Source of the DNA: a bacterium
Lineage (GTDB): Bacteria; Sysuimicrobiota; Sysuimicrobiia; Sysuimicrobiales; Segetimicrobiaceae
Length of the DNA stretch: 64,000 bases
Assembly (NCBI GenBank): GCA_035295165.1
Contig: DATGJN010000066.1
Span: 39,112 to 103,111 of the forward strand
Direction: 5' to 3'
How positions within the stretch are numbered: the first letter of the stretch is position 1; every line of letters starts with the position of its first letter. The position numbers were made by a program, and so were the translations under genes. Below the pieces are notes generated by a model. That model was given only the letters and a program-made list of their open reading frames with translations, was not told the origin of the DNA and ran no database searches. Positions 26,953-35,395 of this stretch are shown piece by piece.

Positions 26953-28418
26953 ACGACCCCCTCTTCGCCACGATCGGCGAGCTGCACGCGGCGCTGCGGC
27001 GGCGCCGCATTTCGTCAGTCGAGCTGACGCGGCTTGCGCTGGATCGCCTGTCCACGGTCGGTCGGCGGTACAACGCCGTGGCCCGGGTATTGCCGGAGCA
27101 CGCGCTCGGGGAGGCCCGCAACGCCGACCGCCTGCTGCGACGCGGGCGCGGCGCCGGACCCCTCACGGGCATCCCGTACGGCGCGAAGGATCTCGTGACG
27201 CTGCGCGGCGTGCCGACGACGTGGGGCGCCAAACCCTACGCCCGTCAGGTGTTCGACTACGACGCGGCCGTCATCGTGTCGCTGCGCGAGGCCGGCGCGG
27301 TGCTCGCGGCCAAGCTCGCGATGATCGAGCTGGCGGGCGGCGGCGGGTACCGGTATCCGTCCGCGTCCCTCACCGGTCCGGCTCGAAACCCGTGGAACCG
27401 CGACCACTGGACGGGCGGCTCGTCGAGCGGAACGGGCGCGGCGGTCGGCGGCGGCATGGTGCCGTTCGGGATTGGATCCGAGACCTCCGGCTCGATCCTC
27501 TCGCCGTCGTCCGGGTGCAACGTCACCGGGCTGCGGCCGTCCTACGGTCTCGTGAGCCGGTACGGCGCGATGGCGCTGTCGTGGACGATGGACAAGCTCG
27601 GCCCAATGTGCCGCAGCGCCGAAGACTGCGGCTTGGTGCTGGAGGCGATCGCCGGCGCCGACCCGCGCGATCCCGGAACGGCCGGCCGGGGGTTCCGTAT
27701 GAACCGCCGGCCGCGAAAACCATCGGAACTGCGGGTCGGATACGCACCGGTGGATTTCGAAGAGACCGCCCAGCCGTCGCTCCGCGCGGCGCTGAACGAC
27801 GCGCTGCGGGCGTTCCGCGGCCTCGGCGTCAAGCTCCGGCAGGTCGAGCTCCCACCGCTGCCGATCGACTCGGTGGCGCGGATCATCATCCGCGCCGAGG
27901 GGTCGACGGTGTTCCAGGATCTCGTGGAAAGCGGGCGTGTGTGGGAGCTCGCGGATCGGCGGCAGGCGATCGGCCTGGTCGCGGGGCTCGAGGTGTCGGC
28001 CCGCGACTACCTCAACGCGATGCGGGTCCGGCGGCTGCTGCAGGAGGGGTTCGCGCGCTTGTTCGGCGAGGTGGACGTCATCCTTGCGCCGTCCCGCCCG
28101 GCCCCGTCCCCGCGCATCGACGAGCCGATCGACCCGGAGTGGCGCCCGGCGCGCGCAGGCAAGCGCGCGACGAGGCGCGGGTCGGCGTTTCCGCCGGCCA
28201 AGGGAAACGCAGCCCTCACCGCCGCGGGGAACCTCGCGGGCCTGCCCGGCCTGTCCGTCCCGTGCGGGTTCAGCGCGAGCGATCTGCCGGCGGCGGTCCA
28301 GCTCGTGGGCCGGCCGTTCGACGACGCGACCGTGATCGATCTCGGACGCGCGTTCCAACAGGCAACCGACTGGCACAGGCGGCGGCCGCCGATGCCGGCT
28401 CCTCGCGCGAGAGCGTAG
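26949..28418 (+). CDS. Amidase-signature family amidase
   Basis: A 489-residue amidase from GTG 26949. The Ser-cisSer-Lys triad is clear: Lys80 in PYGAKD, cis-Ser159 in TGGSSSGTG, and nucleophile Ser182 in GSETSGSIL. Other family landmarks are GVPTTWGAKPYA, GLRPSYGLVSRYGAM and DKLGPMCRSAEDC. The segment WTMDKLGP rather than a Gat-type QVGP suggests a GatA-like enzyme of unknown specificity. It hydrolyses an amide to acid and ammonia. It is coupled to the small AtzG-like protein in front. A hairpin at 28443-28480 ends the unit. Confidence 0.93.
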   Translation: MNDPLFATIGELHAALRRRRISSVELTRLALDRLSTVGRRYNAVARVLPEHALGEARNADRLLRRGRGAGPLTGIPYGAKDLVTLRGVPTTWGAKPYARQVFDYDAAVIVSLREAGAVLAAKLAMIELAGGGGYRYPSASLTGPARNPWNRDHWTGGSSSGTGAAVGGGMVPFGIGSETSGSILSPSSGCNVTGLRPSYGLVSRYGAMALSWTMDKLGPMCRSAEDCGLVLEAIAGADPRDPGTAGRGFRMNRRPRKPSELRVGYAPVDFEETAQPSLRAALNDALRAFRGLGVKLRQVELPPLPIDSVARIIIRAEGSTVFQDLVESGRVWELADRRQAIGLVAGLEVSARDYLNAMRVRRLLQEGFARLFGEVDVILAPSRPAPSPRIDEPIDPEWRPARAGKRATRRGSAFPPAKGNAALTAAGNLAGLPGLSVPCGFSASDLPAAVQLVGRPFDDATVIDLGRAFQQATDWHRRRPPMPAPRARA

Positions 28419-28442
28419 CCCAGACCGTCCGTCTGACGAACG

Positions 28443-28480
28443 CGGAGGGGCACACCGGGATCGCCCGGCGTGCCCCTCCG
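28443..28480. terminator. Bidirectional terminator hairpin
   Basis: The arms CGGAGGGGCAC (28443-28453) and GTGCCCCTCCG (28470-28480) enclose an inner stem CCGGG/CCCGG around ATCG. It lies between the convergent stops of the amidase and the M20 hydrolase. No T-tract follows. Confidence 0.65.
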
Positions 28481-28495
28481 TACGTTCCGCGCTCC

Positions 28496-29686
28496 TCAGT
28501 TTGCGGCGGCGACATCGGCCTTGAACGCCTTCCACGCCTCGTCCGCGGCCCCCGGCCGGTACATGACGTCGAGCGTCGTCATGGCGAGGCCCTTCGCCGC
28601 GTTCATCATCGCCTGGCGGCCGCGCTCCGAGCCCGCCGCCTCGCGGAACTCGGGCGTGTGCCCGGCGAGGTCGCCGTCCCCGATCGCGAGGTACGGGTGG
28701 ATCGTCGGGCAGATCATGCTGACGTTGCCGATGTCGGACGACCCGACGCCGCCCATCCTCGGCGGTTCCTCGCCCGGCACGCCGAGGCGCGCCAGGTTCT
28801 CGCCGAAGAACCGGACGAGCGCCGGGTTGTTGTTGCGCTCCGCGTACGTGACGCCCGTGTCCATCTCGACCGAGGCGCCGGTCGCGATCGCCGCGCCCTC
28901 GGCGCACCGCTTCACCTTCACCAGCACCTCTTCCATCGCCGCCCGCGTGGCCGCGCGCACGCTGAACCGCGCCTCGGCGAACTCGGGCACGACGTTCGGC
29001 GCGTCGCCGCCCCGGGTGATGATCCCGTGGATGCGCACGTCGCTCGTCACGTGCTGGCGGAGCGAGTCAATCGCGTGGAACGTCAGCATCAGCGCGTTGA
29101 GCGCGTTTACCCCGCGCTCCGGCATCGCCGCGGCGTGGGACGACTTGCCGTGGAACTTGATCGTCAGCCGGCGGGAGGCGAGCGCGCCGCGCGCCCACCA
29201 GTTCGCCCGCGACGGGTGGAACATCATCACCGCGTCCATGGTGCCGAAGACGCCCTGCTCCGCCATGATAACCTTACCGCCCCCGCCCTCTTCCGCCGGC
29301 GTCCCCAGCACCGAGAGTACGCCGGCCAGCGACGGCGCGGCACGGTGCAGCGCGACCGCGGCGCCGACGCTCGCGGTGCAGATCAGGTTGTGCCCGCAGG
29401 CGTGGCCCAACCCCCGCAACGCGTCGTACTCGGCGAGCAGGGCCACGTGCGGGCGCTCCTTCGTTCCGCGGACGCGTCCGCGGAACGCGGTCTCCATCCC
29501 GGCGACGTTCGTCTCGACGTCGAACCCGTTCGCCTTCAGGAACTCGCTCAGCCACGCGCACGCCTGGCGCTCCTCGAATTGAAACTCCGGGTGCTCGAAG
29601 ATCCGCCGGCTGAGCGCCCCGAGGTCGTCGCGCAGGCCGTCCACCTCGTGGCAGACACGATCTTTGAGCGCGTTCAGATCGTCCAT
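28496..29686 (-). CDS. M20 family metallopeptidase/amidohydrolase
   Basis: A 396-residue enzyme from ATG 29686, where the family begins (MDDLNALKDRVCHEV). Metal motifs: LLAEYDALRGLGHACGHNLI, GTPAEEGGGGKVIMAEQGVF, and MMFHPSRANWW. The dimerisation domain starts at IKFHGKSSHAAAMPERGVNA, and the last ligand lies in TIHPYLAIGD with AGHTPEF. It is like AbgA/AmhX-type aminoacyl-amide hydrolases. A close paralog with the same opening and near-identical closing segment lies at 54719-55900. It is convergent with the amidase and divergent from the M14 gene. Confidence 0.92.
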   Translation of the reverse strand: MDDLNALKDRVCHEVDGLRDDLGALSRRIFEHPEFQFEERQACAWLSEFLKANGFDVETNVAGMETAFRGRVRGTKERPHVALLAEYDALRGLGHACGHNLICTASVGAAVALHRAAPSLAGVLSVLGTPAEEGGGGKVIMAEQGVFGTMDAVMMFHPSRANWWARGALASRRLTIKFHGKSSHAAAMPERGVNALNALMLTFHAIDSLRQHVTSDVRIHGIITRGGDAPNVVPEFAEARFSVRAATRAAMEEVLVKVKRCAEGAAIATGASVEMDTGVTYAERNNNPALVRFFGENLARLGVPGEEPPRMGGVGSSDIGNVSMICPTIHPYLAIGDGDLAGHTPEFREAAGSERGRQAMMNAAKGLAMTTLDVMYRPGAADEAWKAFKADVAAAN

Positions 29687-29832
29687 GGATCGACACCTCT
29701 CGAGGAGGATTGAGGACGCGTGGGCCGACGGGAACCGCTTCGCCAAGGAGACCCCGGCGCCCCTGCGAAAGTAGCGGGGGCGCCCGGTCCACGCTCCTGT
29801 GGGCGGCGATGCGTTCCGCTAAGGAGGCCGCC

Positions 29833-31578
29833 ATGACGGTGCTGCTGGACGAACGCGTCCCGGGGACGCTCGATCAGGTGACGGAGCGGCTGCGGGACGA
29901 CACGTTCCGGGGCGCCCGCGTGGAGATCTGGGTCTTCGAGGGAGCCGCGCAGCGCCGTGCGGCCGAGGAGCGGTTGTCCGCGGCCGGCGTGGTCGCGAGG
30001 GTACGCAGCGCGTACAAGCCGCTCCTGCATTTCTTCTTGGAGGACGTGGCGATCGCCGACCTGCGGCGCGCCACCATCCGGTACCCTGTGCACGACGCCG
30101 CGCACGGTCGGCGATTCCTCGTCGAGGCGTTCCCGCTCGCGGCGCTGCTGAAGGGGACCGACGCGCGCTGGCTGCCGGGCGAGGCCGCCCTGTCCTACCG
30201 CGTCGAGCTCGAATATCGCGACCGCAACGCCACCGTCCACGAGGTCTTCGCCCCGAACCTCGTCCGGGAGGACCACCTCGGCGAACGCACGCTGTCGCCG
30301 ACCGGCTGGCTGCGGATCACCGGGTCCCGCGACGGCGCCGGGGACGCGGATCGACCGCTTGAGACCGAGTTCGAGACGGCCTTCCACAAGGTCATCGCCG
30401 CGGTCGGGGCACACCCCTGGGGCGCGCAGGAACCGTACTTCGAGCAGTTGGTGATCCGCGCTGACATCCCCGGCGCCGAACAGCGGTTGCCCTATCTCGA
30501 GGAGTGCGTGAGCACGGCCGAAGCCCTGCACGAGGACGTCTATTTCTCCCTGCTCGAGTGGTTCAAGCGCCGCGCCGGCCGGGGAATCGACGATCGAACC
30601 ACCCAACCGGGGCAGATCATCCCGGACATCCGGTACGCGGACGGGGCGGCGCGGGTGCGCGTCGCGCTCGAGCCGTTCAGGGCCACGCCGCCGCCGCAGG
30701 CCGCGGTCCCGCTCGAGACGGCCGACCGGCCGTTGAGCGCCGACCAGCTGGCGGCGGAGCTATCGGCACTCGGAGGCCGGCGGTTCTCCGCGACGTCGCG
30801 GCAGGGCCGCGCGGTCGCCGGCACCTACCACGCCGGGACGCATCCGGCGATCCTCGTGACCGCGGGACAGCACGCGAACGAAACGTCCGGGGTGGTCGGC
30901 GCGCTGCGCGCGGCCCGACGCCTCGCCGCGACACCCGGCGCGCACTTCGCGCTGATTCCGTCGGAGAATCCGGACGGCTACGCGCTGCACCGCCTGCTCT
31001 GCGCGCAGCACCCGCGGCACATGCACCACGCGGCCCGGTACACGGCGCTCGGCGACGACCTGCAGTCGCGGTCGCACGAGCCCCTCTACGAGAAGGCGGC
31101 CCGGCTGGAGGCCCTGCAACTGAGCGGCGCCGCGTTGCACATCAATCTGCACGGGTATCCTGCGCACGAGTGGACGCGTCCCATGTCGGGGTATCTCCCG
31201 CGCGGGTTCGACCTGTGGGCCGTGCCCAAGGGATTCTATCTGATCCTGCGTCACCATCGCGCCTGGGCCGATCGCGCGGCGGCCTTCCTGGCCCGACTCA
31301 CCGAGCGGCTCGGGGCCGCGCCCGGCCTCGCCGCGTTCAACCGCACCCAGCTCGAGACCTACCGCGCCCACGCCGGCGAGTTGTCCTCCCCGGTCTATCA
31401 CGACGTGCCCTGCCAGGTCGTCGAGGACGACCGGGCGCCGACCCCGCTCACCCTGATCACGGAGTTTCCCGACGAGACGATCTACGGGGAGCTGTTTGTT
31501 TTCGCGCACACGGTGCAGATGCAGACGGTGCTGGCCGCGGAAGAGATCCACGCGGCGCTCGAACCGGGCCGGGGGTAA
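29833..31578 (+). CDS. M14 zinc carboxypeptidase-like protein with large N-terminal region
   Basis: A 581-residue protein from ATG 29833 (AAGGAGG five bases before). The catalytic domain is in the C-terminal half: zinc ligands His347 and Glu350 in AGQHANETSG, third ligand His440 in INLHGYP, and a likely catalytic Glu544 in LITEFPDET. ALIPSENPDGYALHRLL matches the family substrate-binding NPDG segment. The first 300 residues match nothing I know, are mixed alpha/beta, and include WFKRRAGRGIDDR. No signal peptide is visible, so it is likely cytoplasmic. M14 enzymes release C-terminal residues or deacylate small amides such as N-acyl amino acids. The neighbours are all C-N hydrolases. Confidence 0.85.
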   Translation: MTVLLDERVPGTLDQVTERLRDDTFRGARVEIWVFEGAAQRRAAEERLSAAGVVARVRSAYKPLLHFFLEDVAIADLRRATIRYPVHDAAHGRRFLVEAFPLAALLKGTDARWLPGEAALSYRVELEYRDRNATVHEVFAPNLVREDHLGERTLSPTGWLRITGSRDGAGDADRPLETEFETAFHKVIAAVGAHPWGAQEPYFEQLVIRADIPGAEQRLPYLEECVSTAEALHEDVYFSLLEWFKRRAGRGIDDRTTQPGQIIPDIRYADGAARVRVALEPFRATPPPQAAVPLETADRPLSADQLAAELSALGGRRFSATSRQGRAVAGTYHAGTHPAILVTAGQHANETSGVVGALRAARRLAATPGAHFALIPSENPDGYALHRLLCAQHPRHMHHAARYTALGDDLQSRSHEPLYEKAARLEALQLSGAALHINLHGYPAHEWTRPMSGYLPRGFDLWAVPKGFYLILRHHRAWADRAAAFLARLTERLGAAPGLAAFNRTQLETYRAHAGELSSPVYHDVPCQVVEDDRAPTPLTLITEFPDETIYGELFVFAHTVQMQTVLAAEEIHAALEPGRG

Positions 31579-31604
31579 CGCGACCCGGACGGGCGCAGCG
31601 CGGG

Positions 31605-32066
31605 CTACGCCACCTGCACGATCATCTCGATCTCGACCGCGATGTCGAAGGGCAGCACGGCCATGCCGACCGCGGAACGCGCGTGGCGGCCGCGGTCGCC
31701 GAACAGCTCGACGAGCAGATCAGACGCCCCGTTGATCACGTCGGGCTGCTGGAAGAAATCCGGCGTGCTGTTGACCATCCCCAGCAGCTTGACGACGCGC
31801 TTCACGCGGTCCAAGTCGCCGATCACGGCGCGCAGCGACGCAAGCGCGTTGAGCATCACGAGCCTGGCGGCCTCGTACCCCTCGGCGACGGAGAAGTCCC
31901 GACCGAGCTTGCCGCGGTACGTGAGCTTTCCGTCTTTGACCGGACCGTGGCCGGAGACGAAGACCAGATCACCGACCTGGACGGCGCCGACGTAGTTCGC
32001 GACCGGCGCTGGCGCGGGGGGCAGCGCGAGCCCTATCGCCGCGAGCCTCTGCTCGACCTGTGACAC
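31605..32066 (-). CDS. RidA/YjgF family enamine-imine deaminase-like protein
   Basis: A 153-residue single Rid domain from GTG 32066 with GGAGG five bases upstream. Recognisable segments: LVFVSGHGPVKDG, MLNALASLRAVIGDLDRVKR, VVKLLGMVNSTPDFFQQPDV and the closing ARSAVGMAVLPFDIAVEIE, where Arg130 corresponds to the substrate-binding Arg of RidA. It is about 25 residues longer than RidA at the N-terminus. RidA hydrolyses reactive enamines left by PLP dehydratases, protecting PLP enzymes. It is divergent from the second amidase gene across 205 bases. Confidence 0.92.
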   Translation of the reverse strand: MSQVEQRLAAIGLALPPAPAPVANYVGAVQVGDLVFVSGHGPVKDGKLTYRGKLGRDFSVAEGYEAARLVMLNALASLRAVIGDLDRVKRVVKLLGMVNSTPDFFQQPDVINGASDLLVELFGDRGRHARSAVGMAVLPFDIAVEIEMIVQVA

Positions 32067-32271
32067 GGGATCCTCCTTGACGTGCGATGTGGGCGACGCG
32101 CCGCCCGTGTGGGTTCGTTCGACGCGAGGCGCGCGAACAACTCCTGGTCCTCTCCCTCGGCGGTGTTCTCATGGCCCGGGGGCGAACGGTGCCGCCGGCT
32201 GCGAAGGAACCCGTCCTGCCGAACGGAGAACCTCGCTATCCGAGGACCGCACGCGACTCAAGGAGGTTTCC

Positions 32272-33660
32272 GTGGACGCTGAGCTGTGCTTCCTGCCGGC
32301 GACTGTCCTCACCGAGCAGATCGCCCACCGCAGGGTCTCGCCGGTCGAGATCGTGACGGCGCTGCTCGACCGCATCGACCGGTACAACGACACGCTGCAC
32401 AGCTACATCACGGTCTGCCGGGAGTCCGCCCTCGCGGACGCGCGCGCGGCGGAACGCGAGATCGCCGCCGGGCGCCGCCGCGGGCCGCTCCACGGCCTTC
32501 CGATCGCCCACAAAGACATCGTCTTCACGCGCGGCGTGCGCACCACGTGCCACTCGAAGACGATGCTCGACTTCGTCCCGGAGGCGGACGCGACGGTGGT
32601 CCGCCGGCTCGCGGACGCCGGGATGATCGTGCTCGGCAAGACCAACACCACCGAATTCGCGATCGGCACGATGGACCTCTTCGGCACCGCCCGGACCCCC
32701 TGGGGCACGACGCACTACTCGGGCGGCTCCAGCGGCGGCGCTGGGAACGCCGTCGCCGCCGGTCTCGCGGTCGTCGCGACGGGTTCGGACACCGGCGGCT
32801 CGATCCGCATTCCGAGCGCGCTGTGCGGTGTCGCCGGCCTCAAACCCACGTACGGCCGGGTCAGCCGTCACGGCGTGTTCCCGCTCAGCTTCAGCATGGA
32901 CCACGTGGGCCCGATGTGCCGGACGGTCGGCGACTGCGCGCTCGTGCTTCGGGCACTCGCGGGCGCGGATCCGCACGACCCGACCTCGTCGGGGGTGCCG
33001 GTCCCCGACTACACGACCGAGCTCGGCCGCGGCGTGAAAGGCCTCCGGCTGGGGATTCCGCAGCAGCACTTCTACGACCAACTCGACCCCGAGGTCGATC
33101 GGACGGTGCGCGCGGCGCTGCGGCAGCTCGAGGCCCTCGGCGCGACGCCGGTCCCGGTGGACCTGCCGCGGGCCACGGAGATCGGTTTCGTCGGCTGGGC
33201 GCTGCTCGCCGCGGAAGCCTACGGCGCGCACGCGGGGCGCCTGCGCACGCGGTACGCGGACTACGGCCTGCGGGCCCGCCAGCGCATCGCCGCGGGCGCG
33301 TTCCTCACCGCCGCCGAATACCAGCAGGCCGCGCAGCTCCGCGGGGTGTGGACCCGCGAGGTCAACGCCGTGCTGGCGCGCGTGGACGCGATCGTCACCC
33401 CGACGATGCCGTTTGCGGGGATCCCCGTCGAGGTTCAGAACCGCACGCCGCCGGAAACGACCTGGGGCACGATCCCGTTCAACCTGACCGGCCACCCCGC
33501 CCTCACGCTCCCGTGCGGCTTCACCGCGGCCGGGCTTCCGGTCGGCCTGCAGCTCGTCGGCAGGGCGTTCGACGAGGGCACGCTGTTTCGGATCGGCCAC
33601 GCCTACGAGCAGTCCACGGAGTGGCACACGCGGCGCCCGATGCTGGAGGTGCGTGCATGA
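32272..33660 (+). CDS. GatA-like amidase
   Basis: A 462-residue amidase from GTG 32272 with AAGGAGG five bases upstream. Triad: Lys81 in IAHKD, cis-Ser154 in SGGSSGGAG, nucleophile Ser177 in GSDTGGSIR. CGVAGLKPTYGRVSRHGVFP and SMDHVGPMCRTVGDCALVLR are typical of GatA/AtzE-like enzymes. The C-terminus keeps the GxP-x-GLQLVGR motif (AAGLPVGLQLVGRAFDE). It is not beside gatB, so a role in Gln-tRNA synthesis is unlikely; small-molecule amide hydrolysis is favoured. Its stop overlaps the start of a 61-residue partner (ATGA). Confidence 0.94.
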   Translation: MDAELCFLPATVLTEQIAHRRVSPVEIVTALLDRIDRYNDTLHSYITVCRESALADARAAEREIAAGRRRGPLHGLPIAHKDIVFTRGVRTTCHSKTMLDFVPEADATVVRRLADAGMIVLGKTNTTEFAIGTMDLFGTARTPWGTTHYSGGSSGGAGNAVAAGLAVVATGSDTGGSIRIPSALCGVAGLKPTYGRVSRHGVFPLSFSMDHVGPMCRTVGDCALVLRALAGADPHDPTSSGVPVPDYTTELGRGVKGLRLGIPQQHFYDQLDPEVDRTVRAALRQLEALGATPVPVDLPRATEIGFVGWALLAAEAYGAHAGRLRTRYADYGLRARQRIAAGAFLTAAEYQQAAQLRGVWTREVNAVLARVDAIVTPTMPFAGIPVEVQNRTPPETTWGTIPFNLTGHPALTLPCGFTAAGLPVGLQLVGRAFDEGTLFRIGHAYEQSTEWHTRRPMLEVRA

Positions 33661-33842
33661 CGGCGTTCACGAAAGAGTGGCTCAAAGCCGAGGCCGCGGC
33701 ACAGGGGCTCGCCCTGACCGACGCAGACGCCGAGGCGATTTTTCAACGGCTCACGCTCGTGAAGGCCGCGTTGGCCGCGCAGCGGGTGGAGGCCACCGAG
33801 ACGCTCGAGCCGCCCTACCAGTTTGTGATGCCCGCGGAATAA
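33657..33842 (+). CDS. Small AtzG/GatC-like amidase partner protein
   Basis: A 61-residue protein whose ATG overlaps the amidase stop. It has two predicted helices (KEWLKAEAAAQGLALTDADA, then AIFQRLTLVKAALAAQRV) and a closing ETLEPPYQFVMPAE. This is the GatC-like plan in which an L/V-E-P turn leads into a segment that lines the amidase. In the AtzE/AtzG pair such a protein stabilises the amidase. The order (amidase then partner) is opposite to the pair at 26755-28418. No other reading of this DNA is convincing. Confidence 0.65.
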   Translation: MTAFTKEWLKAEAAAQGLALTDADAEAIFQRLTLVKAALAAQRVEATETLEPPYQFVMPAE

Positions 33843-33856
33843 CGCACGGGCGGCGC

Positions 33857-35023
33857 TCAACGCAGGAGGTTCTCGTCGAACGGCAGGTTCGTCAGTACGC
33901 GGCACCCGGTGTCCGTGATCACCACGGTGTCTTCGAGCTCGACTCCTCCGACGGACAGGTCGTCGTACGTGTACAGGGACGGCTCCAGGCTGATCACCAT
34001 CCCGGGTTCGAGCGGGACATCGACGCCGGGTCCGACGAGCGGCTCGCCGTGCAATCCGAACCCGAGCTGGTGGCCGCTGGCCCAGTGCTGGCCGTACTTC
34101 TCCAATCCGGCATCCCGCACCGCGGCGCGCACGACCCGGTCGACGTCCGAACACAACACGCCGGGTTTGGCCGCGGCGATCGCCTGCCGCAGGGCGTCGT
34201 GCGCCGCGCGGTAAAGCTGGCGCTGCCGCGAGGTCGGCTCTCCCACGATCATCGTCCGCGCAACGTCGCCGGTGTACCCGCGGTGGACACATCCGAAGTC
34301 GAGGATCACCATCTCGCCGGACCCGATCCGGCGGGTCGTGGCCACGCGCTCCCAGATCGCCGCGTTCGCGCCCGAGGCCACGACCGGGATGAACGGGTTC
34401 ATCTCGGACCCGAGTAGCCGCATGCGGTACTCCCCCGCTGCGGACACCTCGATCTCGGTCTTGCCGGGCGCGACCGCCGCGGCGGCCGCCGCCGTACCTT
34501 CCTGCGCGATCCTGAGCGCCTGTTCGATCAACTCGACTTCCAGCGGGTGTTTGACGGCCGACAGGTCCACCCACACCCCGGAGGCGTCCACCAACTCCAG
34601 GCGCGGCAGTTGGTCGCGGAGACCCTGGTGCACGAACTGCGGCATCAGATCGAAGCCGACCCGCCCGCCCGTCAACCCATAATCCGTCAGGATCGCCGCC
34701 AGCGCGTGCGGCCACTCGTGCAACCCTGGCAGACGCCTCGCGTCGGTCACCCGGCTGCGCACGGCGATTCGCCGCTCTTCCCCCGCGACCGTGAACCCGA
34801 GGACGGGCTCTTTCCCGCACGGCACCAGCGCCGCGTACTCGATATCGAGAAAAGGCCGGTATCCCTTTGCGTAGAACTCCGTCACGTATCGAACCGCGTC
34901 GTGTTTGAGCAGCAGCAACGCGTCAAGTCCTCGGCGACGGAGCGCATCCTGCACCTTGCGCATCTTCGCCTGGTGCACGTCGTCGCCACAATAGAAGAGC
35001 GGCTCCTGTGCGATCTGAGTCAC
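33857..35023 (-). CDS. M24 family Xaa-Pro aminopeptidase/creatinase-like protein
   Basis: A 388-residue pita-bread metallopeptidase from GTG 35023 (GGAGGG upstream). The N-terminal creatinase-like domain runs to about residue 160. In the C-terminal domain all five metal ligands are visible: Asp in VILDFGCVHRGY, Asp in TGDVARTM, His in SGHQLGFGLH, Glu in MVISLEPSLY, and Glu in GGVELEDTVV. Members are proline dipeptidases, aminopeptidase P or creatinase-type amidinohydrolases; the sequence does not decide. It is 14 bases from the stop of the small amidase partner, convergent. Confidence 0.93.
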   Translation of the reverse strand: MTQIAQEPLFYCGDDVHQAKMRKVQDALRRRGLDALLLLKHDAVRYVTEFYAKGYRPFLDIEYAALVPCGKEPVLGFTVAGEERRIAVRSRVTDARRLPGLHEWPHALAAILTDYGLTGGRVGFDLMPQFVHQGLRDQLPRLELVDASGVWVDLSAVKHPLEVELIEQALRIAQEGTAAAAAAVAPGKTEIEVSAAGEYRMRLLGSEMNPFIPVVASGANAAIWERVATTRRIGSGEMVILDFGCVHRGYTGDVARTMIVGEPTSRQRQLYRAAHDALRQAIAAAKPGVLCSDVDRVVRAAVRDAGLEKYGQHWASGHQLGFGLHGEPLVGPGVDVPLEPGMVISLEPSLYTYDDLSVGGVELEDTVVITDTGCRVLTNLPFDENLLR

Positions 35024-35140
35024 GTCCGACCCTCCGCCGCGGTCCCGGTATCGGCCTGCCTTTCCTCGACTTCGCCGGTGCGCACGACGCGGCCTGTGGG
35101 AGGCGCCTGAGGCCGTCAGCCGTCGTAGGAGGAGCCTCTC

Positions 35141-35395
35141 ATGGGGAGCGTGCGGCTCCCTGCCGAGCTAGAGGCCAAGATTGATCGAGCTGCAGCGCGC
35201 GCGGGCGTGAGCCGATCGGTGTTTATCCGGCAGGCGTTGGCACAGTCTTGTGATGCTCGGCTGTCGGCGAATCTACGCGATCGCCTCGGTGACGTGATCG
35301 GCACGATATCCTCAGGGAAATTGCGGGCGCGAGACAGTGGGCGCGTATTTACGGAGCTCGTCGCAAGGAAGCATCACGCGCGACGGACGAGATGA
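35141..35395 (+). CDS. Ribbon-helix-helix antitoxin
   Basis: An 84-residue CopG/RHH protein from ATG 35141 with AGGAGG eight bases upstream. The DNA-binding unit is at the N-terminus: strand SVRLPAELEAKIDRAAARAG, helix-turn SRSVFIRQALAQSC. The C-terminal 35 residues, Arg-rich, would cover the toxin's active site. The stop overlaps the PIN gene start (ATGA), the normal antitoxin-toxin order of VapBC-type systems. It likely represses its own promoter just upstream. It is intact even though the toxin frame is broken. Confidence 0.88.
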   Translation: MGSVRLPAELEAKIDRAAARAGVSRSVFIRQALAQSCDARLSANLRDRLGDVIGTISSGKLRARDSGRVFTELVARKHHARRTR

